NCBI GenBank assembly: GCA_026120035.1
Contig: JALRME010000042.1
Span: 62,001 to 126,000 of the forward strand
Direction: 5' to 3'
From: Coleophoma eucalyptorum
Taxonomy: Eukaryota > Ascomycota > Leotiomycetes > Helotiales > Dermateaceae
Length of the DNA: 64,000 nucleotides
Position numbers and translations under genes: made by a program. The stretch's first letter is position 1, and each line of letters begins with the position of its first letter. The notes beneath the pieces were generated by a model. The model did not search any database. It worked only from the letters and a program-made list of their open reading frames with translations, and was not told the DNA's origin. Below, one piece after another: positions 46,378-58,858 of this stretch.

Positions 46378-47619
46378 ATGGTATGTCTCAGCTGTGGACT
46401 GTTGCATAGACTGCGAGGCTTCTTGCTACCCCAGAGCATTAGCAAGAGTGACATACCGGACGACAAGCACGCGGAGACACTTGGCGCCCAGGAATTTAGC
46501 AGCACAAGCACCATAGAAAACGGCCTGAACCCTGCAAGCGTCCCGCTATCATTGTCCGCGTCTCCGCCTTTCATCGACGTCTCCCTTCCTAAGGTGCGAC
46601 TTGATCACCAACCCGCTCTGGCCTACCAAGGCTGGACAACAATCACCTATGATGAGCCGTCCGATAGATTAGAGAACAGCGCGGCTGAATTATTCGAGGC
46701 TGGCAAAACATTCTTTGATCAGCCTGAAAGCTACAAACAAGTCTTCAAGACCAAACTTCGCAGTGAAGAGGGCTGGAGCTGTGTTGGAGGCGAGAAAGAA
46801 TTTATTACCCTTCGAAATCTCGATGGTACGCCGCGAGAACTCAAGGACGCTGCAATGGCGTTCTGGGCTGAGGCTGGTGGTCTGCTAAATCAGCAAATGG
46901 GCCGCATAGCTGAGAGTTTAGGACTCCCAGCAGAGAAATTAACAATGTTTTCGGAGCCTTGCATAGAACTCGGTCCACGAAAGACCTCCACTATGTTGCG
47001 TTTGTTCAAATACGAAGGACCCGAAGGAAGTGAACCACTTGTTGTCTCAGAGCGTATGTTTGAATGCCCATTATTATTAATTCCTTGATGAACAGCCACG
47101 ACTCACGTGTTAAATACAGCACACAACGATCTGGGCCTGCTCAGTCTTGTAATTGGTGACTCTCCTGGCCTAGAGGTTTGGAATATGGAGTATCAGCAAT
47201 GGTTCCCTATTGAACGTAGTTATACCCGCCACGCAGGCACTCTCGTTGTTGGACGCCAGCTCGAATTGCTCTCAAATAATACCTATCATGCTGGTGGTCA
47301 TCGCGTCTGTACATATCCTAACATGGTTACAGAAATACCCGTTGATAGCACCAGATTATCCGGAACAAAATTTGGGCGACCGAAGAAGCCCACAGGTGGA
47401 TGTCGATATTCTATCGTGTTTGTGCTGCGAGCACATGCTTCGGTCCCAGTTGATACCAATGAGTTGACGACGCATGTTACGGGGCCATTCTCCAAGCCTA
47501 TTGAAGATGTCACAGCGGGAGAGTTATTTTCAGAAATCCAGAAGGTGCATTTCAATGTAAATACTAAGTTGGAAGAGAGAGTTGAGCAGAAAAGAAAGTT
47601 AGCCCAGAATAAAGGTTAA
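46378..47619 (+). CDS. Isopenicillin-N-synthase-like 2OG/Fe(II) oxygenase
   Basis: A non-haem iron oxygenase of about 391 aa. Exons: 46378-47053 and 47120-47619 (1176 nt). The iron triad fits HND (at the start of exon 2, EPHNDLGLLS) and His in YHAGGHRV; the cosubstrate-binding Arg-x-Ser is RYS. The DIOX_N part (SLPKVRLDHQPALAYQGW onward) is conventional, but the first 60 residues look unlike the family. Since the ATG is followed directly by GTATGT, a short 5' intron there is possible and the N-terminus is uncertain. Family members catalyse hydroxylation, desaturation or ring closure in gibberellin, penicillin and other pathways; the substrate is unknown. It runs co-directionally with the DHA14 pump. 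Confidence 0.85.
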
Positions 47620-48447
47620 GAGGTTGGTTATTTATAAAGAGCGAGGACAAGTCCCGATCATGGAACTCCCAACCACTTTATGAGTCAACGAACCATTTGT
47701 GTAGTCATCTCAAGCCGAGAACTTACTGTGCATTTAATGAAATTAGGGTCAGCTAACTTCGTGAAAATTTAGACCTGAGAAAATCTTGTTCGAATTGAAG
47801 CAGTGAAGTTCACTAAGGAGAGGGGTAAGCGTAATGGTTCAGTAAACAGAAATGGAGGAGCATTTCATCAATAATGACTCAATGCCCATAGAAATAGAGG
47901 GATGAATCTGAAATATTTATTGATAATCACATAAATCAAGTACCCACAAAGAAACATAGCTTGTCTTTAACAGTACAAAAATATCTAAACAGCTCCCAGA
48001 TACAAGTTGAAATGCATAAAACGACGACGATTGGGGTGTTACATGTTAGCTTTTACATCTATATAATGCTACAGTATGGGACTAGCATAATTTACTTGTT
48101 GTGCTGCATACAATTCTTGATAATTTACCTATAAATTCTAACAGCGCAATGATTGAGACAGGATAATTAGTTGCCTCTCGAGGTCATTCACCTTATATCG
48201 TCAATCTGTCCTAAATCTTTCTATGGCACTATACACTCAAATGTTAGTGAAAAGGAGATCAATGAGCAGTTGAAAGTTCGTGTATGAATGATACTGACTT
48301 TCTCAATTTTATATCTCGAGGCAGAAAAGTAGTTTGGAAACCCACGTACCATCCTGGATCCACTCATGCTTTTAAACATCTGTAGTGAGCCTCATACCTC
48401 AGCGCAGTCTACTCCAATAAACATTGCCGCAGTAGGTAGGTATGCAC
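47620..48447. other. Convergent intergenic region
   Basis: AT-rich gap between the 3' ends of the oxygenase and the rhodopsin-fold gene. I see no coding sequence, repeat or RNA gene. Confidence 0.5.
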
Positions 48448-49719
48448 CTAAAGACTATGAAGCGAATCAAGTGTTTGTGTATCCAGCTTTTGCATGTCAT
48501 AGGTAGATGCCATCATATATGATTTTTGCGAAGTCGAATTCTCTTTTCGGGACTGGTGAACCCTTCTCAGTAATAAACCAAGTTTGGGAAGGCACACCAC
48601 AATGAGTGCTATGTTGACCTCTGCACAGCTCCAAATCACTGAATGGCAGTCAGAATATATTCAATGCGTCTTGAAAATGAAAATACGCACATATCGAGGT
48701 GAGAACGGGTGCGCGAGATACAGAAGCGAAGCGAGCAATGCTAGCAGCGATGGTAATGAGACCTAGGCAAAAGGTGACCACAACTCCAATCTTCTGCAAA
48801 CCACGGAGGTTTAAATCTCTTAACATGGGAAGTGGTAAAATAAAGACTGTAGTTTATTATTAGCTATGACAGCCAAAGCATAATTTAAGGAAGTGACCAA
48901 GTACCAAGGATGTCCGAGGATATATTCAATGCCCAACTCATGTTGAGAAATTTGGTTGATGCCAAGATAGTACATTTTTCAGGATCCATGCTCCTATTCC
49001 ATATTATCAGTAAAGGGGACTTGCGTAAAGGGGACTTGGCACATCTTCAAATGATTTCGCACCAATTATCAGAGATATGAGGACACCAGAGGAAGCCGCT
49101 TAGAAATTCCGTTATTGCAGCACAGGCCACATATATAGCAACTACAACTAAAGCTTGCCGAAGTCGAGGATATGTGATGGGAATAAGATCGAAGTAGAAC
49201 GCTAAAAGAGATGCTTTTGGGAAGAACAGGCCAATGTTGTAAAAAGTGGCTGCAGCGAAACATATCTGTATAGCCACGAACCTGTTATTAGCATCTTATT
49301 AACTATAATGCATTCATCACGCCCGTTGAGAAAACCTCGTCAATTCTCTGAACATAAACGGAAAGAATAGATATTATGGCGCCACGCGGTGTTTTAAAAT
49401 GACGAACCTTGGTCGTAGTTACTGTATGGACGAGTTCATTGAAAGGTAAGTTAGATATCGAGCCAGCGGCAAATAGAATCGTGTTGCAGATGGCTAATGC
49501 TATAGCACAGGCAAAGCCCACATAACAAAAGGCGTCTGCTATGCGATATTGTCGAGATATTTTGAAATGTGCCACAAGGATTCGCATGAGAAGGAATGAT
49601 GAAGCAAGCGCGACGAAGGTCCATTCCACGGCCTATTGAAATTATTAGTCAGTTTGTTTAAAAGATAAGATAAAAATTTTTATCCATACGATCGCGCTCG
49701 CACCGCTGACTGAGCTCAT
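48448..49719 (-). CDS. Rhodopsin-domain integral membrane protein (SC1-like)
   Basis: A seven-helix-type membrane protein of about 297 aa in the fungal family often labelled satratoxin biosynthesis SC1-like / CFEM-less rhodopsin domain. Exons on the minus strand: 49690-49719, 49408-49632, 49063-49265, 48905-48993, 48691-48846 and 48638-48448; the lengths sum in frame. Family marks are PKASLLAFY, LSGFLWCPH, SMDPEKC, WALNISSDILVFILPLPML, GVVVTFCLGLITIAASIARF and WSCAEVNIALIVVCLPKL. The second junction is the least certain: donor GTTCGT after TTTK with acceptor ATACAG is the only phase-compatible choice I find apart from donor GTAACT slightly upstream. The family role is poorly known; some members are linked to host sensing or secondary metabolism. 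Confidence 0.82.
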
Positions 49720-51612
49720 TTTGGGGCTGAGCAGTCTTAGAGGCCACTCATCCGTCTGAAGTTGATAAAAAGAAATTTCAATCGAGAGAGAAGAGGATTG
49801 TACAGGACACAGTAAACTATAAAGGAAAGTTGGTATTTCAAGTGGGCTGTGTTCGCATACAGTCCGCATGCGGCACTAGTATCTAGAATCCATTGCGATC
49901 ATATTGAGTTCGACCCTATTAACCGCAAGCATGCAATGAGATACGCGATGAACAGAATGCAAGGATTTTTACAACTGCAAATGCCGTAGTGAAGCTACAA
50001 TAGGGCTAGCTGAGAGTGTGGCGGACTTTTTATGATGCACGCTAGAACAAATAGTAATCACCACGAGCAGGTAAGCACTGGTGTATAGTGTCAAGGCGTT
50101 TTAAAGAAAAATCGGCGTATTTCTAGGCATCGAAGACCTTTTTTCGGATGAGATATTACTGATTCGTTAAAGAAGTTTTTGTTCTGAAATATAAATAGGG
50201 TATATTCTAGAGCCTCATATATTCCGCTTTGTAATCTATGTCCAACTACTTCAAATACCATACTCGCCTGGTTTAAGACGCTAAGTATGGCTCTAGCTGC
50301 TACAATCCTAGCAAGCGATGCTTAAATTTTATTCCTACATTGGATAATTAGAATTAAAAAAAACCTCGTGAGATTTCATTCTACGGACTGTCAAACTATT
50401 TTTTGCACAGGAAGTACTAAGATATCTTGATCATATGGATTGGCTTCCGCCCAATGAATAGTTTTGGCCCTTTTTGTTGCTTATTATTGCTGTGCAAGTT
50501 TTCAAGGGAATTCCCAAGGGCATATCTAAATGCAATGATACTGCAACTTACTTATCTCATTGATAACTTTCGATCTAGTTGACCTGTTGTAGGATTAATT
50601 GAATAGTTGTGTTGTAATTTGTGGTTGAACGTTAGAAGATACAAAAAGTGGACCCACCTCACCTTAATGCGCACTCTTATCATAGAAAATACACCCATCC
50701 GCCAACCTCGTCGTCGCGTATTCAAATAAGAGGGAGGTAGAAGCGTCGCTCGACTATAACCACGGTTGAAATGAGTCGAAGAACCAGTAAATCAGTATCT
50801 GACCACCGTCTCTTACTAAAGACTCTTTAAAAATGATAGTCTTTCGGCTCTGCGTTTGTGATACCTATTAGCCAAGGAGTATATACTGTCCTATACAAAA
50901 AAGAACTGCACTGCGCGGCGATTTCAACTACTTGACATCCATAGCTGTATCTGATAAGCTGTAGAGTTTATATCCAAGACTCAATGGATGCGCCTTCATA
51001 AGTCAATAGATAGGATAGATTCTTGTCTACAAATAGTCATTGCTGATATGGTAATACCTGATTTCTATTCATTATGACTAAGGAAGGATTTGATCAATCT
51101 CATTGTTTTAGCATGTCGGTAACCTTGGCTTGTGAATAATAGTATTCCGTGAGGACATTAGTCGAATGAGGGGACAGGGATTCCAGAAAGAAATATCACT
51201 GCTGCAAATGTAAAATAAGCACTCAATGAAAGAGAAATTTAGACAGCCTCGCAACAACTTTGAGCAGGTCGCCAGACCCCACGACAGTGTTGCAGATGCA
51301 GAAACCCCACATTGTATGCAAGTGTCAGCATTATCGAGTAAAGGTTCTTCCGATCCGATACTGGGTTACATTCCGCATACGATCGATGTGCACTTCGAGT
51401 ATGAGTGATGCACGAGCTTAAAAATGTTATCTCCTTTTTACTTCATGAAGGTACAACACCAGGACACCGTTGGAACACCACATTGTAGGATTGTCTAAGA
51501 TCTACAAGCTTTCGCAGCTTTCAACTTGGCTGTCTTTCAAAATCCTGATTTACATCACACCGTGCCTGGATTATTTTGCTCCGCTTAAGGCCGGCCCAAA
51601 GGCGCCTAAAAG
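49720..51612. other. 1.9-kb gene-free AT-rich region
   Basis: This is the longest gap in the window. It holds the promoters of the rhodopsin-fold gene and the Trk gene. Open frames here are short (60-103 codons) and without domains. I see no inverted repeats, transposon ends or tandem arrays. Confidence 0.5.
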
Positions 51613-53685
51613 ATGGCAATCTGGGAAATTCCCATCATTCTTTGGGATCGAGCCCGCATCTGCACGACCTTCTTTAATTTCGTTACCTTCTACTATATAT
51701 ACATCGGAGGATTCACTATTCTTGGATCTATCATCTTGTATGCTATCGGTGGCCTTGCATACATTGATGCGCTTGTGTTGACCAGCGGCGCCTGCACGCA
51801 AACTGCGCTGCACACAACCGACCCAACTCAACTGCATCTAAGTCAACAAGTGATACTATACGTTTGGTCTCTGTTTTGTGGAATACCAGTTGATGTAGTT
51901 GCGGTGTCTGCCCGTTTATTCATGTTCGAAAAGCGATTTCAGCACATTATCAGGGAAGCACGATTCACGCGAACGGGGATGCGAGGCCGCCGGAGCAGGC
52001 ATGGTCAGACTTCACCGACCTGGGAAAATCAGAGTGGTGAAAGAGAAGATGGACACCAAGAGGATGATAGACATGCATTTGATCTCATGGTTGACAAGGC
52101 CATGCATGTTTCGTCATCTGCGAATTTTCCACCTGGGGAGCCGAATACTATTTGTCAACAAAATCTCATGGAAAGAGGCTCACAGCATCTTGATTTATCG
52201 AAATCGTGTGAGGTGGGTGAAAAGGAAGGCGAGACAGAATACAGTAATGAGCCAAACAGATCGGTTCGAAACGACAACTTAGATAATCTTGGTATGGGCG
52301 AAATAATGTCACATCAGCTTGACAAGGTTATTAGTGGCCAAGCAGATACGCCTCGTACACACGACTCTCATGATCCTGAGCTTGGACTAGAAAACTTAGA
52401 AGGAACACCTATGCCGTACCTCAGCTGGCAACCGACTGTTGGGCATCAGTCAGCGTTCGCTGATCTTACAGAGGAGCAGAGAGAAGAGCTTGGTGGTATC
52501 GAGTATCGCGCACTTAAGACCATTTGGAAAATTGAGATGTTGGTCTATATCTGTCTACATGCTATTGGGATCATCGGCTTGGTCCCATGGATGGCAAGTC
52601 ATCACGTCACAAACTCTGGCGTGCCCGAGGGTATATCCTATCCATGGTTGGGAGCATTCATATCTGCATCGGCTGTCAACAACTGGGGCTTTACCCTTAC
52701 TCGCAACTCCTTGGTGTCCCTCCAGGCTGAGGTGTGGCCATTCATTTTTATTACATTTTTGTGTTTTGCTGGAAACGTGGGGTTCCCCTGTGTGCTAAGG
52801 TTCATCATATGGATTTTGAGGATGTTCACTACCATGGATTCAAGTCGATATGAAGAACTCAGATTTTGTCTTGATCACCCGCGATTGATATCCACATTGC
52901 TCCTGCCAAAAAGGTCGACATATATGGCCTTTTATGGCCTTCTTGTGTTTTATGGATTGAGTTTGATGTTTTTTATGACCCTGAACTTGAGCAACGAAGA
53001 CCTGACGAAGCTGAGCATTGGAAGGCGGATTATGGCTGGGATTCTGCAGGCTGTGTCTACGAAAGCCGCAGGTTTTACTATGACCGACTTATCCAGTGTA
53101 AGTCCAGCTACCCAGGCTGTATACTTGGTGGCAATGCAGATTAACTTAATACCGCTGGTATATTTACCTACATATCCCCAAAGTGACCGTGTTTATGAGC
53201 TAGGAAGCTTAGGAGTCTATCCGGCCCTTGAAGATGTGGACAAGCTCGCAGGCGCCTTCTCAGGGACCTTTCGCTATTTCTACAAAAGAATCAGTTTATT
53301 TCTTTCCAGAGACCTCGGGCGGAACCTATGGGCTGTTTATCTGATATTCATCATTATCGTTGTCGTCGAAGACTCACAAATCAGTGCCGCAGCTCGCTCT
53401 GTGTCATCCCTCTCTCTCTTTGCTGTGTTCTTCGAAACCGTTTCAGCGTACTTCAACGTCGGCTTCTCACTTGAATCGCTTGAGACTTCAACTTCTCTGA
53501 GCGCACGATTCAAACCTTTCTCGAAGTTGCTGATTATTGTTATGGAACTTGCAGGGAGATCGAATGGAATGCCGAAAGAGCTTAAGAGGGTCATTTTGCT
53601 ACCGTCGGAAAACCTATTCGAAAGAGAAACATCAAGATCTGTTGTATCCAGGACCGCCAGTATATTCCGGTCCTCTGTCTATTGA
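51613..53685 (+). CDS. trk1: Trk-family potassium transporter
   Basis: A plasma-membrane K+ (or Na+) transporter of 690 aa with four membrane-pore-membrane repeats; no intron is seen. Pore 1 is GACTQTALHTTD, pore 2 NNWGFTLT, pore 3 STKAAGFTM and pore 4 SAYFNVGFS. In Trk/HKT proteins each pore has a filter glycine; pores 2-4 keep it but pore 1 has Ala65. A hydrophilic loop of about 190 residues lies between repeats 1 and 2, as in fungal Trk1. The C-terminal GRSNGMPKELKRVILLPSE block is strongly conserved in the family. ATG 51613 is followed by a short amphipathic lead and helix 1 (NFVTFYYIYIGGF), as expected. No cluster partner is evident. Confidence 0.92.
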   Translation: MAIWEIPIILWDRARICTTFFNFVTFYYIYIGGFTILGSIILYAIGGLAYIDALVLTSGACTQTALHTTDPTQLHLSQQVILYVWSLFCGIPVDVVAVSARLFMFEKRFQHIIREARFTRTGMRGRRSRHGQTSPTWENQSGEREDGHQEDDRHAFDLMVDKAMHVSSSANFPPGEPNTICQQNLMERGSQHLDLSKSCEVGEKEGETEYSNEPNRSVRNDNLDNLGMGEIMSHQLDKVISGQADTPRTHDSHDPELGLENLEGTPMPYLSWQPTVGHQSAFADLTEEQREELGGIEYRALKTIWKIEMLVYICLHAIGIIGLVPWMASHHVTNSGVPEGISYPWLGAFISASAVNNWGFTLTRNSLVSLQAEVWPFIFITFLCFAGNVGFPCVLRFIIWILRMFTTMDSSRYEELRFCLDHPRLISTLLLPKRSTYMAFYGLLVFYGLSLMFFMTLNLSNEDLTKLSIGRRIMAGILQAVSTKAAGFTMTDLSSVSPATQAVYLVAMQINLIPLVYLPTYPQSDRVYELGSLGVYPALEDVDKLAGAFSGTFRYFYKRISLFLSRDLGRNLWAVYLIFIIIVVVEDSQISAAARSVSSLSLFAVFFETVSAYFNVGFSLESLETSTSLSARFKPFSKLLIIVMELAGRSNGMPKELKRVILLPSENLFERETSRSVVSRTASIFRSSVY

Positions 53686-54478
53686 ATTCACAATCCAAAC
53701 AAGTCGATAAAGCGCCAACCCGTCAGAGCTCTGTCATCTTTCAGTCACATGGAGTTGATTCTTTCTCCCCTAGCCCGCAGCTTAGATTATTATTAGCTAA
53801 TGATAACTGAAATATTAAGAATTCAAATAGCAACTCGTCAGCTCTCCTGATGAGAAGCCAATAATTATTTTATTTTGGGTAGAAACAATTTACAATGAAG
53901 GTCACGTGAGAAACAATCTATTACCCTTTGTGAACTTGGTATCAGATAGACGCAATGATCTGTTCATATACATACAAGATCTCTACTAGATATGCCTCCC
54001 CTAACCTATTATCGTCAATAATCTATGGACTAATTTCTTAAACTGATATTTTGTATTCCCACAATCAGATCCGATGAGAGCCCCTAGTCGATTACGGTAA
54101 CTTATCTAGTTCTTACGTGATTGGAAATATTGTGTACCCTATGATAGATGATGAAAAATCGATCATTGAAATCTTCATTCGGTCTCTTCATGATAAAATT
54201 ACAGCACGGCAACAACTTTCACTTCTATGTACCTTACAGAGTGTAATGTTCACCCGACAAAGTTATGCAATGTGCGTTGGCAACAACCGCCCCCAGTCTT
54301 CGGCTCAATCTCAAGCTGGACAAGGGTCTGATTTCGACACCGACACGGACGAAAGTCATCGTCTGCTATGCTCGTATCAGTAAAGCGGTGGGGTTAACAC
54401 TTCCCGCGTCACACTTGCCCTCTCAGCCACTGCCTTTGTCTGCCCTCGGTCGCCGTTCTCACGAGATAACGTACGGCT
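53686..54478. other. Intergenic region between Trk and NLR genes
   Basis: It holds the Trk 3' flank and the NLR promoter. A CACGTG occurs near 53904. An open frame at 54117-54383 has no recognisable domain. Nothing else is seen. Confidence 0.5.
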
Positions 54479-57400
54479 ATGAAAGACGACAACTGGACAT
54501 TTCGTGTGCGCTGCATTCCCCCGGATGTGAAGCCATGGTCCTTTAAAGACTTTCTTCTTGTTCTCGTTCCTGCGCTAAAAGGCGACGATCTTGAGGTTGG
54601 CTCCTTCGCCCCAAGTATTGATGATTTCGCGTTACCGCCCTCGAGAACCGCAACCGTTCGTTTCAAGAACGTGCCGCAGCAGTTTAAGAATGGATTGGAT
54701 CAGTGGCAAATCCCTATCCCAGGATGGAGGGAAGACCTCGTGCTCGACACGCATTTCAACGACTTCACGCCACTGAATGAGGTAGATCGCAGCCTCCATA
54801 AGTTTGAGTAGGGCCACTACCATGAACCCTTTCTGAATAAGGCACTAAATATCGATATAAACAGCTGTATTGCGATCTCTGGGCTAGCTAGCCATCCTTA
54901 TGGGTCATGGAAGAAAAGGAGCCGTGATAATGATAATGACTTTATGTGGCTCCGCGATCAGCTGCCTCAAGATCAACCGTCATTTCGGGTCTTACTCTAC
55001 GGCTATGATAGCAAATTAGTCAACAGTCAATCTTTCCAAACCATCGATCATCTAGCTCTCAAGTTCACAAATAGATTGGTGGATTTAAGATCACAGGGGG
55101 ACTTACAAAAACCCATCATATTCTGCGCGCACAGTCTCGGCGGTGTAATTCTTAAAAGAGCTTTTCTTTATCTTGCTGGTGGTTCGGATATTGATTCCTT
55201 CACTTTGCAGGCTGTACGCGCAGCTATGCTATTTGGAGTTCCCAATAAGGGAATGAATACAAATCACTTGTTGGCAATGGTTAGATCTCAACCCAACGCG
55301 CAAATAGTTGAAAATCTATCTGCCAACTCCAATTATCTAACAGAGCTCGCCACAAACTTTAGCAATGTCTCAAGCCTTCGAGGTATAAAACTCATAGTCG
55401 CATTTGAGACTCTGCGTTCTCCAACGGTTGTGGTGCGTTACATTACCTAATCCTCAGCGAATTACCTCTGGAATGTCTAACTTATGATCAGAAGAATGCA
55501 GAGGGCAAATGGGAACGCAATGGACCACCAGAAGTTCTAGTACCCGAAGAGTCTGCAATAGTGGAGAGTGCTACACAGCTCCAAAGTGTATTTCCGATCA
55601 ATGAGGATCATTCCAACATGGTCAAATTCTCAGAAAATGATCACAATTATCGCAGTGTTGTTTCTGCAATAGCCCGAGCCATGGGTGAAGAATCTAGCAG
55701 CAACACGAGCACCAGAAATCTAGCGCAATCCACATTAAATAACGCATACCCCGGCGCGGCTGTCCAACAGTTGTTTGCTCTCGATGGCAGGAGAAAGCTT
55801 GAGAATCCAGGGGATATCATTCACGATACAGATATGCAAGGTTAAACACCGCTCATCAAGTTTAGATTGACCTAGTAATAACTGTTATAGAACTACGAGA
55901 AAACCTAGCGTTTGAAGAGATGTCGTTTCGCCAGGACGACATCACTAACCCACAGTCCGACACATTTGAGTGGATTCTCCAAAAGGAGTCCCTTGGCTTT
56001 ATTCCATGGTTACAATCACCCCGTGGTCTTTATTGGATTGGCGGAAAGGCTGGGTCGGGAAAGTCGACTTTGATGAGTACGTATGCACTTCATGATACGA
56101 TCCAGCTATATGAGAGAACCGGAAGCTTCCAGAGCCCATGTATTTGCAATTCAGTTTTAATATGGCCTTTACTGTTCTTTGAGTTAGCACACGGCATGGA
56201 TACTGATAAAAGTTTGCATAGAGCATTTATCCAGAAACTCCCAGGTCTTAGAGATACTTCATTATGGCCTAGCAGAGTACAAGTCCATTCCAATCTGGCA
56301 TTTCTTTCATGAACGTGGCTCTGTTCTCCAAAACTCCTATGAGGGCTTGTTGCGTTCAATTCTCTTGAAATTAGTTGAAGCAGATAAGTACCTTGCTGTT
56401 GAGGTTTTCACAGCTTTTCTCCAACCAGAAGCCAAAAGATGGGATATGAACAAGCTTGAATTGGCGCTTCACAAAATATTGAAGCAAAGGAAGGTAAAAA
56501 TAATGATAACAATATTTCTAGACGCATTGGATGAGTATTACGGAGCCCCGGAAACAATTGCGCGAGTGTTGAAAACATTCAATGAACAGCCAGATGATGC
56601 TTGGACTCGCATTAAAATATGTTTTTCTAGTCGGCCGTGGGATGTCTTTGTGAAAAACTTTGGCACATGCCCGGGATTCCTAATTCAAGAACAGACACAG
56701 GATGATGTCCGCAAATACGTTTATAGTCGAATATCCGAAGTTCCAAGGCTACAAGAAACGCTCTCGAGACATGTTCCTATTGAGGAGTCAAACGAATTCG
56801 TTGATATGATAGCGTCGCGTGCGGAGGGTGTCTTTCTATGGGTTAGACTAGTGCTTGACCGCATGGAATCAGCGGTTCAGTTGCATGAAAATGTCATTCT
56901 ACCTGATCTGAGGCAACTTCTTTTGGATCTTCCAGACGAACTGGAAGACCATTTTCGCCGAGCGATTGAACGGATTCCACCAGGGAGTCGTTATCAAGCA
57001 TTTGTCCTATTAGAGATCTTGCATCGCTCAGTCAATGTGACCTGGCTAGATGAACTATTTTACGCTTCCGCATGCGCTCAGGGATTGTCGTTTGGAGACA
57101 GTTTAGAACGCCTGCGGATAACCATCGCACAGCGCATATCGGAGACCGAGATGTCGAGGCGACTCTTAAATCTATGTGGAGGTCTCATCGAGGTTCTCCC
57201 TGGGGCTCGACAACGAGTTCAATACATCCATCGCACTGTCAAAGATTTTTTGGCAAAGCCAGAAGTCAAAGAGAGCATCGTTGGTCAAGCCTATAAATTT
57301 CGTCTCGGTTCAGAAAATGGGACCACATATCTGGCCAAATATTGGCTAACTCGGAATGCACTTGTTGGAAAAGAGGCAAGACCACAGGATTTGCGAAAAG

Positions 57401-58368
57401 CTTTAGAATATGCAAAGCTTTCGGAATTAACAACCGGTGTACATCTAGGAAGCTTTTTGGATAGTATCGAGCCATCGGTGTTTGCTTTATGGAAGTGGGA
57501 TACCTTTGAGAGGCATGAATACATAGATGGTCCACATATTGTGCAGAAACAGAATGTCCTAAGATTCTGTGATTCGCCAGCCACTTTCGCTATCTGTGCA
57601 GAGCTTGGAATTTACCTGGAAGACCGACTAAAAAGAACCTCGTCGGTTAGCACCCTGACGAGACCGAAAGGGGTCTCAATACTTCAATGTGCTGTGCTAT
57701 GCGCATCAAACACATCGCGAAAGGATGATCTTGGAGCCGATAGTCTTCCAGTAGTCCGCAGACACCGATATGTTGAATTAATACAGCAGATTCTCCTAAG
57801 GCACCCAGACGTGAGCGAGACGTATCAAGGGTCCTCGGCTTTGGAATTAGTCTTCGAAGGGGCGGAGTTGGAAGGCCCAAATAATTGCTTCTTAACCCTC
57901 GATACAACACTATCTACGATTGCAACAATACTACTCTCCAAGAGTAAAAACACAAATATTGTATTTAAATGCCAGCTTCCTGCAGGCATTATATCTACCA
58001 CTCCACTGCATGTCACTTGGTCGCTTGCCCGGCCGCTTATCGATGCTGGAGTGGACGTGAATTCACTCGATAGCCAGGGACGCACTCCCCTGGATTACTG
58101 GATCATTAATATTGCTCTGGCCTCAGGCTACAATATGAAAGAGTTTGAACCAATCATGCAAGCAATGATATATCTTATCCACCAAGGCGGATGCATGACC
58201 AGGCATGGCAACTCCTTTCATCGACGTTTCATGGATAAAGTTAGCGGGAGCTGGAGAGGGAGGTCACTGCCTCTTGAGTTGAAGAATCCGCCCATGCTTC
58301 GCGGTCACAGCTCCCTCTCCTCTTTCTTCCATTCCGGATTTTCACGAACGACTAAACGTACTTCATAA
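54479..58368 (+). CDS. Lipase-like/NACHT STAND protein (fungal NLR)
   Basis: A signal-transducing NTPase of 1195 aa. Exons: 54479-54807, 54865-55432, 55492-55840, 55891-56076 and 56213-58368 (3588 nt, exact frame). The N-terminal effector is a serine-esterase-like alpha/beta hydrolase: CIAISGLASHPYGSW, LLYGYDSKL and the nucleophile elbow AHSLGG (near residue 197). A NACHT NTPase follows with Walker A GGKAGSGKST (about residue 465) and Walker B IFLDALDEY (about residue 577). The C-terminal sensor is long and helical with one ankyrin-like unit (GVDVNSLDSQGRTPLDYW). An apparent TAG (54809-54811) and an apparent frame change near 56250 are both removed by introns. Proteins with this plan (SesB-like effector domains) act in non-self recognition and programmed cell death; the role is inferred from architecture. 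Confidence 0.88.
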
Positions 58369-58858
58369 GTTGTGCATGAAAGGTCTTGAAACTCATAATC
58401 CTATCCCCTGTTGAACATGGCTTGCTGCTATGTCATCCCTCAATGGTCCGGTTACAAAAACCTCAGCCGACTGCTTCGAGGAGGCCTTCAAAATTATCTG
58501 ATACGGCCTGATGCTGAGACCTTTCAAAGCAATTTAGGTATAAAATCAACATATAAACCTATTCTGCATTATCGCCCATTAATTATGGGGTTTGTATGTG
58601 TTATACCTACCAGATGCAAACATCGCTATTGGGTTCTCTTAGAAAGAAGATTTCTGAGGAACATATGCTTATATGTGAACTTAAAAGTGATTCAACAGAA
58701 TTGAGCATATGATATATTCATTGATCTCTGTACCTATCTACCAGGAGCTGATGACCATAACATGCATCTCTTGAACTTTAATCGTTGCATATATCAATCT
58801 GTAAGCTATCAATTGTCTACAAACTCCTCATCCAATAGCAAGTCCACAAACCAGCTCT
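58369..58858. other. Convergent intergenic region
   Basis: Gap between the 3' ends of the NLR gene and the polynucleotide kinase/phosphatase gene. An open frame at 58411-58704 begins soon after the NLR stop but has no domain; it may be 3' UTR. Confidence 0.45.

Noticed and set aside
54809..54811. In-frame TAG near the start of the lipase/NACHT gene, suggesting a pseudogene
   Set aside because: An intron at 54808-54864 (GTAGGG...AACAG) removes it and joins KF to DCIAISGLASHP exactly as in the family.
56077..56212. Apparent frameshift after the Walker A motif of the same gene
   Set aside because: A 136-nt intron (donor GTACGT, acceptor AAAAG) restores the frame and total length is divisible by three.
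58411..58704. 97-codon ORF after the NLR stop
   Set aside because: No domain, odd composition and immediate 3' position suggest untranslated sequence.
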